Origin: Anisakis pegreffii
Taxonomy: Eukaryota > Nematoda > Chromadorea > Rhabditida > Anisakidae
DNA length: 64,000 bases
Reading direction: 5' to 3'
Assembly (NCBI GenBank): GCA_035041965.1
Contig: JAPYMA010000911.1
Span: 62,001-126,000, forward strand
In this document: positions 56,461-64,000 of the stretch, piece after piece
How positions within the stretch are numbered: the first letter of the stretch is position 1
Layout: every line of letters begins with the position of its first letter
Position numbers and translations under genes: made by a program
The notes under the pieces: generated by a model
What the model saw: the letters and a program-made list of their open reading frames with translations, nothing else
What the model was told of the DNA's origin: nothing
The model's database searches: none

Positions 56461-59400
56461 TTAATGAACATCGCTATGCTCTTGCTCTTGTTCAGATGAC
56501 AATGATGCGATTCGATCCATGACATCTTTGATCATTCGATTGAATACGCTCATAGGACATTCAATATTCTCCAAATATTTCGCAAAACTCGAATTCACAC
56601 ATTTGTCCGTTGGAAAATACACATCCAGCAAATCCGTATCGCAATGAGCCAAACTGAAAATTAGAGTCTAATCGTAAGCATAAACTTCGTACAGCCTAAA
56701 TGCTATTTCATCTTCCATAAGGCAACCCTACTAACACAACTTTATCAGCAATTCACTTGATATCACCATAAAGCAAAGTTCACATCTGTGATCACAATTC
56801 AATAATCGATTCACTCAGTACGGGCCTTATTTCAGTGACTGATTATTAATGTCGACTATGCAAACAACACTGAAAGTGTCATCAGAAACTATTCCACCAA
56901 TAGAATGACAAAAAAACAAATTGTATATGTTGAAAACACTCACAGGCGGAAAATAAAAGCAACCGCGAGTCTCGCTTCACATTTATCCAGATTCACATTA
57001 TCCGCACTCAGCGTGAATGTCGAAATGAGTGGATATGCTCGATGTGCACAGTCTTCCACTTGGATATCGTGCTCAAACGAATGCCAACTTAAAATTAAAC
57101 ATCACTAGACAACCGACTAATGACAATTCTAATTCTAAGATCACTCTGATTAAACAAATAACAGATTCACACTTGCTCACTAATTTCAAAATATTTTCTA
57201 TTAGCTCAGCCTATTCAACAAAATCAAACTACTCCAATTTCTTGACTAAAACACCACCAAAGAATAACCAAATCCCTTCACCAGATAATAGCACCGAGAA
57301 TCTTGAACATCTTCACGTGGTGATCAATTTATCTGTCACATTCGATAGAACACCATAAAAATAGTGCCACCTCAAAAGTTTATAAGACGACAATACGAAG
57401 TAACTAAAGTTTAGGACTACTAACCTTGGCAGAAGCGACTCATAAAGAACATCTCTTCTAGCCAAAGCTTGATCATACTTGTGCACCCTAGGCAGAATCA
57501 CATCTCCTTCGCCATCTCGTCCCTTCCCAGGCAATTTGCGATCACCCGCACAGAACTGCATAAAGATCGCCTCCACCTCAGTCAGTGCCTCATCATCGAA
57601 TATAGTCAATGTTCCACGTTTTTGCAAATACAATAGTGTTGCTTTGCCAACCCATTGTCTGAAAACTTTCAAAACGTTCAATTCCGAAAATTTTCTGAAC
57701 AACTTCAACTTCGAAACAATCCACCATTCACCAGATCCCACCAGATCAGTCTTGAGAAACCGATTCACATTATAGATTCTCGATCGCTATTGGATTTATA
57801 AACATGACAGTGAAACTAGGCTAAAACATCGCTCACAAATATGAACGAAATATAACTAATTTCACTCACTTTGCAATTTTTTCGAACTCCTCGAATGCTT
57901 TTTCGGCCAATTTTGCATATCTGAGCACATCCAATGGTTTCGCTTCGACTATTTTCGGTGTTCGTTGTTTTTGCTTGATTGCTGAACACCTGGCTTTCAA
58001 TTTTGCCAGCTTCTCCTCAAAGCTCAACATCGCTTCTTCCTGAACAATTCCGCCATGAATTATTAGTCATTCGAAATGAAACAATTACATTCAAGTAAGT
58101 CAAAACTGTTGACAAAACATCTGTGGAAATAAACGGAACACTTTTATCGCAACTAAAATTCTGGCAAATTACAAATTTCATCTATCGGTTTGAATCACTG
58201 ACTCAATCCACTGAATTTTGCACACTATTTGAATAGCTAGAACAATCCCGGCATGAATAACGAATAATTCGAAATGTTGCAAACCTTTGGTTGCTGCTTT
58301 GTGGACGTATTTGATTGAGGAGATGTCTTTTTGTTGGAATCGGGAATCTTATCATGAGATTCGTCGTCGTTTTTCTTATCCGATGATACAATCTGAGTAC
58401 AAACACCTTCCTCATGATTATCCAATTTACGTTCTGAGTTCGTACTGACATTCTTTGAGGGTTCAGGAGCTTGGGATGCTTTTTGTGAACCAACTGCACA
58501 CGATCGCATCTGCTTACTTAACTCCCACATTCGCTCTTCATTATCTTTTGACTGTAAACCGCTGTAAATGTCCTCGTCTTCTTCGCTCTTCTCGTCATCC
58601 GTTTCAGCTGATTCACCGATCTAAAACAATCTCGATAAACCAATTCAAATTCTAAATTGGCGAATAAAATAAACGATTTCTGATGAAACCGCATTACCAC
58701 TTAATCGTACTGATGAAACTGCAATGAGTGAACTTACGTGAAGATCGGACAACTTCATTACGACCGATCGTTCCCTAACGAATTCCACGTTTATTGGTTG
58801 CTTTGCAACGGTTTGTTCAACAGGTTTCTGCGTTGGAGGAGGGTTGAGGCTGAATTTTCGTGGCGCTAAAACACTGGTTTTCAATCATCTCAGATTGGTA
58901 AAGAATAATTTGAATTCTTTTATATGGTCTCACACTTCAGATGCAAATACATCTCACTAATGATATTGTATGGAATCGAAATCGTTTGCATATTAAAGCA
59001 AAACTAACACCATCTAAATGATTCCATACAGCATTATGATAATTTTAAACAGTATTCTGACAATTCTGAAAACCTTATCATGAAGAAGACCGAAAAGATG
59101 AGTGCAAGATTCAAATATCTACCGCAGTGACTGCCACGAATCCACAAAGGTTCATCGGCCAACTGCGAAATGACATATGCCGATCGTCGAAAACATTTCT
59201 CACCACAAAATTTCTGCGTTTCCGTACACCGTTCGAAGATCTGCAATGAAACGCACACGTAACCATCCAAATAATCATTTCTCAAATTCTATTCAGCAGG
59301 CACAGAAACGACTGCGCAAAGAATGCAACTCCCAGCAGATAATTATGAGGAATTTAGCAAGAACATAAAGATAACCTTCTTGTTTTTGCGATCGATCCGA

Positions 59401-59951
59401 TACAAACTCAACTGCTTCATGACGACTTTGTTCGAGCAAAGTGGAAATCCACATAAATGATCCAAGAAACGTTCTTCGACCATCTCCCACCAGCTGTTCA
59501 CATCAAGGTTATTCAACTGAAATCTCTTTTTGCGATAATAATACGTGCTTGTTTTCAGGCAATTTTTTCCGAAAGATTTTCAAATTTTCATAATACCAAC
59601 ACTCAAAATCACACCCGCATTCATTACTTTAAGAAAATGAAACGGACTATATTCAAATTAAAACACTTTATCTGCATTATTCATCTTCGAGTTTGCAACA
59701 ACATAAATAAAAACTGCATTTTTACAACTAATTGATGTGAAAAGGTTAATTTAAGAGAACATAAAAACCTTTTGAAGTAAAATCTCTTCGCTGACTGTTT
59801 CCGATAATTCACAAATGGTTTCAAAAACAGTCCTTCGAAGCAGTCGTTCCTTTTCAATACGTCTCAATTGCGCTTGCTTTTTAGCCGTCTCCCTGGCCAG
59901 CTTCTCGGCTTCTTCGATCATTTTTTGTTGTTTCGTTTTGAGTTTATCCAT
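56461..59951 (-). CDS. RPAP2: RPAP2/Rtr1-type RNA polymerase II CTD phosphatase
   Basis: Eight exons join in phase: 59769-59951, 59376-59516, 59123-59240, 58738-58865, 58285-58620, 57870-58039, 57425-57658 and 56461-56653, giving 500 residues (human RPAP2 about 612). Residues 1-60 are a charged helix (EEAEKLARETAKKQAQLRR). The RTR1 zinc-binding core follows, with CGFPLC (Cys83, Cys88) and FCGEKC (Cys120, Cys124), then SQLADEPLWIR, which matches the family's end-of-domain motif. A long acidic/Ser-rich linker (exon 5) and two conserved C-terminal exons follow. The family removes Ser5 phosphate from the polymerase II C-terminal repeats and helps import the polymerase into the nucleus. The start is the first in-frame ATG; a ctttaag acceptor-like site lies 10 bases upstream. 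Confidence 0.9.
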
Positions 59952-60203
59952 CGTGAAAACCCTTAAAGATCGTCATTGAATGGAGTAATTTTAGCCTCTA
60001 AACGTCAAGTACGGAAACAATACTAAAATCGGATTCTAAAAATTGGCGTATCATTAACCTTAGCTTTTTTCTAGCGAAAAAGCTCACGAATTATAAACTT
60101 TACGTTGAAATAATTTCTCCATTTCAATGTCGCAATGGTGTGGGACGAATTGCACAATGGGCGTGTATCATTTCTTCTCAATTTTGTCAAAACGAATTGC
60201 TAG

Positions 60204-60407
60204 TGCATTGAAGAGAGCTGTGCGAGCTCTCTTCAATGCTATAAAGAACCATGCTAGCTCTCATTTGCATTGAAGAGAGCTGTGCGACCTCTCCTCAATG
60301 CTATAGAGAACTAATGCAAGCTCTCTTTTGCATTGAACAGAACTGTGCGAGTTCTCTTCAATGCTATAGAGAACTATGTAAGCTCTCTTTTACATTGAAG
60401 AGACGAG
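60204..60407. repeat. Tandem repeat of a 62-63-bp unit, about 3.3 copies
   Basis: The unit starts gcattgaagagagctgtgcg and includes ctcttcaatgctatagagaa, itself nearly palindromic with the next unit. It is the same family as 38395-38600. It lies upstream of RPAP2. An ORF across it only translates the repeat. Confidence 0.85.
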
Positions 60408-61418
60408 GAGGTGGACCGAACCACGGACCGTCAAAATGGAAACCTGCACCACTGCCACTGCGCCAAGAAGACACTTTTATGATTGTTGAAAAAGAACTTC
60501 TACATAAATGTTAGGTTGAAAAAAATTGACAGCCTTTTGCCTGCCCCTGTTCCAAATTTTTCATAATATAAGCACGTTAAACGTGCTTATTTTGCGTGAA
60601 AAAAAAAAAGAATTTCGACTGGAAACCTTACCCAACCTACCTCCCACCTCTCCCATCACCCTCTCAACCCAATATCTACTCTGTACGTACTCCCCCGCCC
60701 TGAAATCAGCAAATCTCATCCAATCTCAAGCCAAATCGCACCCTTCCCCTCCCTAGTTTGAACAAATTCAAATGAGTTCAATCCCACCCTTCCGCGATGG
60801 TTCTGTGGGTTAACATTACCGGAAAAGGGTCCTTACTGGCCAAGCCGCTACCGGGAATACCAATGAAGTAGTTCATGGGTAATGGAATGAACTGAAGGAA
60901 TCGAAAGCTGACCGACTGAAACGGTCATCAAGGCCGAATCGCCCTTATGACCTTAATCCCTCTATCTGAATATCTTTTGGCAAGCCCTTACCGCATACGC
61001 AATGTCATCTGCATATGGCTAGCTCCGCCTCATTTGCATATTTGCTCCCCCCTCTAGCCATTTCGTTGCTCTCATCGAATTATGCAATTTTTTATTTTCG
61101 ATTTATCGTTGAATATTAAAGGTGAATTTCTATTCGCTTTTCCACCATGTTCTATGGTAATTAGTCAGTTTGTTTATTTTAGTGATTCACCCATTTTTAA
61201 AATTATTCACCTCATTTGAATGGTGTTTTGAGGGAATCAACTTGATTTGCCTCATAGTACCATGATAATGAGTCGGTATGTTAATGCCTATAGTTAGCTG
61301 CCATAACTAGAAAATAAATCATAGACATATTAAATTAACAGGATGAAGGGATACAATTGAACGGGGAGGGAGATACAATTAAAATGAGAATGTAGCAATT
61401 TATTTCATTTTTTAAAAT

Positions 61419-61676
61419 TTTTCATCTATTTTTTTCTTTGTTTTTTGTTTTTTTTAAGTTGTATTTTTATTTTTTATTTTTTCTGTTCTTATTTTTTAAT
61501 TTTATTTTTTTCTTATTTTTTAATTATTTTTTTCTTATTTATTTTTTTTTCATATTTTTTAATTTTATTTTTTTCTTATTTTTTAATTTTGTTTATTTTT
61601 TATTTTTTCTTATTTTTTTATTCAATTTTTCTTCTTATTTTTGAAGTCATATTTTTTTCTTATTTTTTAATTTAAT
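61419..61676. repeat. T-rich low-complexity tract
   Basis: About 250 bases of T-runs broken by single A, C or G (ttttcttattttttaatttt pattern). ORFs across it are Phe/Leu/Ile-only artefacts. It lies in the middle of the large inverted-repeat element. Confidence 0.9.
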
Positions 61677-62959
61677 CTTCAGCATCGGTGAGGAAGTCTT
61701 TGTAGATGTTGGATAATAAATTGTCCACGGTTGCTTTACTTTCGTCTCGTTAGGCTGCTGCCACTGACCTCAACTAGGAATATTTTGGCTTCCAGTGTAA
61801 TTGATTATTTCTGGCCACACCATATGATGACACTGCTTTATCAGTACCCCATTTGAGGAGCTGGCATGCTTGTCGCCTTATGACTCCTCTTCTAATTGTG
61901 GGGTTGATTAAGGTGCCCAACTTATCATCATTATATTTCGGGGCACTTTTTTCAACTGAGCAATCAGTTGAGTGATTAAGTTTTCCAGTAATTTTGCAGT
62001 GTCTTTTGTAATATTATCAACGTGGGCAATAGGTCCAATAGTAGATTGTAATAATAGGTCGTAGTGGGACGGGTTGTTATAACAGGTCGATATTATGGGT
62101 TGTGGTGGGATAGGTTGTAGAGGGATAGGTTGTATTGGGCCTTCGGTCCTTATTCAGTGGTTCAGTGGCAGCTAACCTTCAGTGTTGGATCTTCAGGTAA
62201 GTTGTAGCTGTTGTGATAGCAATTGGAGGCGTGATGCTGGTGGGATATGAGGGGTAATGATGCTGGTAGGATATGGTGATGCTGATGATGCTCGTCGGAT
62301 GTGATGAAGCTGGTGATGCTGGTCGAATATGAACTGGCAAACAAGTAACAAATCAACTGATTCACAAACAAAACTTAACACTCATCCTATTCGAAAAGAA
62401 CAATATTTTGCACAACAATGAATCTTACAATCAAATCACCCTCAAAAGATTCATAGAAATGTAAGGAAAAACAAAATTTTACAAATATTCGAAGGGAATG
62501 GGAGAGTAAAAGATTCGGAACATTTAGAAAGCAGAATAATGAGATGAATTACAATTTAGCAATATCAAATTTTCACAATAGGCATTGAACATTCTAGACA
62601 AATATATATCACATGTCATTACATCATCCGTAAATTTTAAAGCAATAAATGGGAAAATTATCCAAAGTACATAATGAGATACGTATCAAATGGCAGCTAA
62701 CTATAGGTTTGAGTACCGTTTAATTAATTAATATTACTTAACCTCATTGTAGGTTCATTTCGTTTTCTCGGTTTATTTCATCTATTTATGCAGATGACAT
62801 TGCGTATGCGGTGTTTAATAAATTTGACAATTGAAAATCTTTCTTTTATGCAGAAATATTCTTGCCGTTATTATGATTTATGTAGTAGTTGTTGTTATTA
62901 TTGATATTTTTTATTTTCATTCTCACAATGATCATCGTTCATTGTTTTTCTTTATATTT

Positions 62960-63037
62960 CTATGTACCTTTCGAGAGTGATTCGATTGTAACCCTTTGGT
63001 CAAACGTTACAATCGAATCACTCTCGAAAGGCACATA
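62960..63037. repeat. Hairpin with 31-bp arms
   Basis: The sequence starting ctatgtacctttcgagagtg is repeated inverted after a loop of about 15 bases, with one mismatch. It lies within the right arm of the large inverted-repeat element. Confidence 0.85.
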
Positions 63038-63073
63038 GAATCGTAAGGAAAATTATTCAATCGCCTCATGACT

Positions 63074-63375
63074 GATTTGCAACACATCCTCTCATATCCG
63101 AGCCCCCTTAATTCTACCATATGAGTTGTTTTATCATTTGCAATCTATGAATTTGCAGTTGCTATTCATATTTTCCAAGTTGTTCTCCAAAGGTTTATCA
63201 ACCCCCATTTTGATTGCTTTAGAAAGCAATTTTACCTTCATCTTTATCTCCACATTAATATTTTAATAATGAGGGTCAAAAAGTCCGAAAATATTAATCA
63301 GATCGAATAATATTTTCGGACTTTTTGACCCTCATTATTGGAGGGAGTTCGCATATGAGAGGATGTGTTGCAATC
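63074..63375. mobile_element. Nested foldback unit with inner 31-bp perfect hairpin
   Basis: The outer ends (ttgcaacacatcctctcata at 63078 and its inverted copy ending about 63372) are about 31 bases. Inside, 63265-63295 and 63309-63339 are perfect inverted copies (aataatgagggtcaaaaagt start). It interrupts the right arm of the larger element, so it inserted later. Confidence 0.75.
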
Positions 63376-64000
63376 TCCTCATAAGGGCGATTCGTAGTGT
63401 GATGGCCGTCTCACCCGGCCAACTTTCATATCCTTCAGTTCAACCCATCAGCCATAAACAACTCCGCTGATATCCCCGGGAGCAAATTGGCTGGAAGAAT
63501 CCTTTCCCCATAATGCTTCCCATCCAAAACCGCCGAGAGAGGTTGAAAATATCCCTCATTCCAATTTATTCAAGGCCAAGGAGAGTTCAAGAATGTGATT
63601 TTAGGCTTTGAGATGGTCGAAATTCGGGGATCTCGTGGGCGGATGGGCGTATGTAACGGGCAGATTTCGGTTACGAGGAGTGGGGGGAGGTGAAAGACAA
63701 GTTGGGTAAGTCCCGTCTAATTCTGAGGCTAAAAATTAAAGCAAAAAAGAGTTGGTATTAAAAAAATTAACTGTTGAAAATGATGATTGACCTTTGATGT
63801 GTTGAACTGATAAGTTGACCGCGAATCGCCCGTATTGTTATTCTCCTCCCATTGGCACTCTGTTTGACTCCGTTGTCCGTCGCTCGTACCCTTAAAATTT
63901 TTTACTTAGGATGGATTTTTTAAACGTTCAAATGAATAATACATGCCCGTTAAACGAAAAATTCATTATATTCTAACGTTAGCAATAGAATTCTGCGTGG

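Larger units (their letters stand above)
60600..63740. mobile_element. Large composite inverted-repeat element
   Basis: Left-arm sequences return inverted on the right. Bases 60640-60945 correspond to 63385-63720: cgaatcgccctta against aagggcgattcg, and the gttgggtaag end of the right arm against the complement of cttacccaac. Bases 60990-61015 match 62790-62815 exactly as inverted copies (gcatacgcaatgtcatctgc). Bases 61285-61305 match 62690-62712 (atggcagctaactatagg). The order is symmetrical, so the whole is a foldback about 3.1 kb long with a T-rich centre and a second foldback (63074-63375) in its right arm. I see no transposase ORF. Outer borders are approximate and the arms are diverged. 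Confidence 0.7.

Noticed and set aside
60251..60514. 87-residue plus-strand ORF with repeated Cys-rich segments
   Set aside because: The apparent peptide repeat is the translation of the 62-63-bp DNA tandem repeat; it then runs into unrelated sequence.
61438..61675. Two overlapping plus-strand ORFs encoding almost only Phe, Leu, Ile and Tyr
   Set aside because: Pure translation of a T-rich low-complexity tract.

Overview
This window is nuclear DNA of a roundworm (nematode) or a very close relative. Genes are intron-rich, AT-rich and widely spaced. The protein set is typical of nematodes, and the decisive marker is a FLP-5-type neuropeptide precursor that encodes APKPKFIRFG. About six protein genes lie in 64 kb, separated by large repeat-filled spacers, which suggests a medium or large nematode genome rather than a compact one. 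I cannot name the species.

Layout. (1) 244-22150, minus strand: a giant fibrillin-like gene made of about 49 recognisable exons, nearly all carrying one EGF or calcium-binding EGF module. It runs off the left edge of the window (its 3' end), and its signal-peptide exon was not found. Its introns carry a hAT-type MITE with an exact 8-bp target duplication. (2) 24694-25733, minus: mitochondrial thioredoxin (trx-2 type). (3) 27814-30577, plus: hnRNP A1-type RNA-binding protein (hrp-1). It is divergent from trx-2 across a 2-kb spacer. (4) 32036-37371, plus: the mitochondrial RNA helicase SUV3/SUPV3L1 in 17 exons, reconstructed with consistent reading phases. (5) 37372-49319: 12 kb of repeats with no convincing gene. 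It includes a 403-bp tandem array, a 320-bp tandem pair and one copy of a 0.67-kb direct duplication at each side. (6) 49320-53078, plus: flp-5 in three exons; intron 2 contains two large foldback elements, one built from inverted tRNA-derived SINE copies. (7) 54405-54870, minus: DPM2, the small membrane subunit of dolichol-phosphate mannose synthase. (8) 56461-59951, minus: the RPAP2/Rtr1 RNA polymerase II CTD phosphatase in eight exons. (9) 59952-64000: nested inverted-repeat elements and a T-rich tract.

The genes do not form a pathway. They are housekeeping genes (RNA processing, mitochondrial redox and RNA decay, glycosylation, transcription) with one neuropeptide gene and one matrix gene. 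Two genome-level themes stand out: repeated use of AAG (and a few GAG) 3' splice sites, plus one probable GC-AG intron; and many palindromic or foldback elements, several inside introns. I found no clear new multi-gene system. The foldback elements and the splice-site usage are the best candidates for something undescribed. All exon borders come from reading the sequence by eye with phase checks; none has transcript support.
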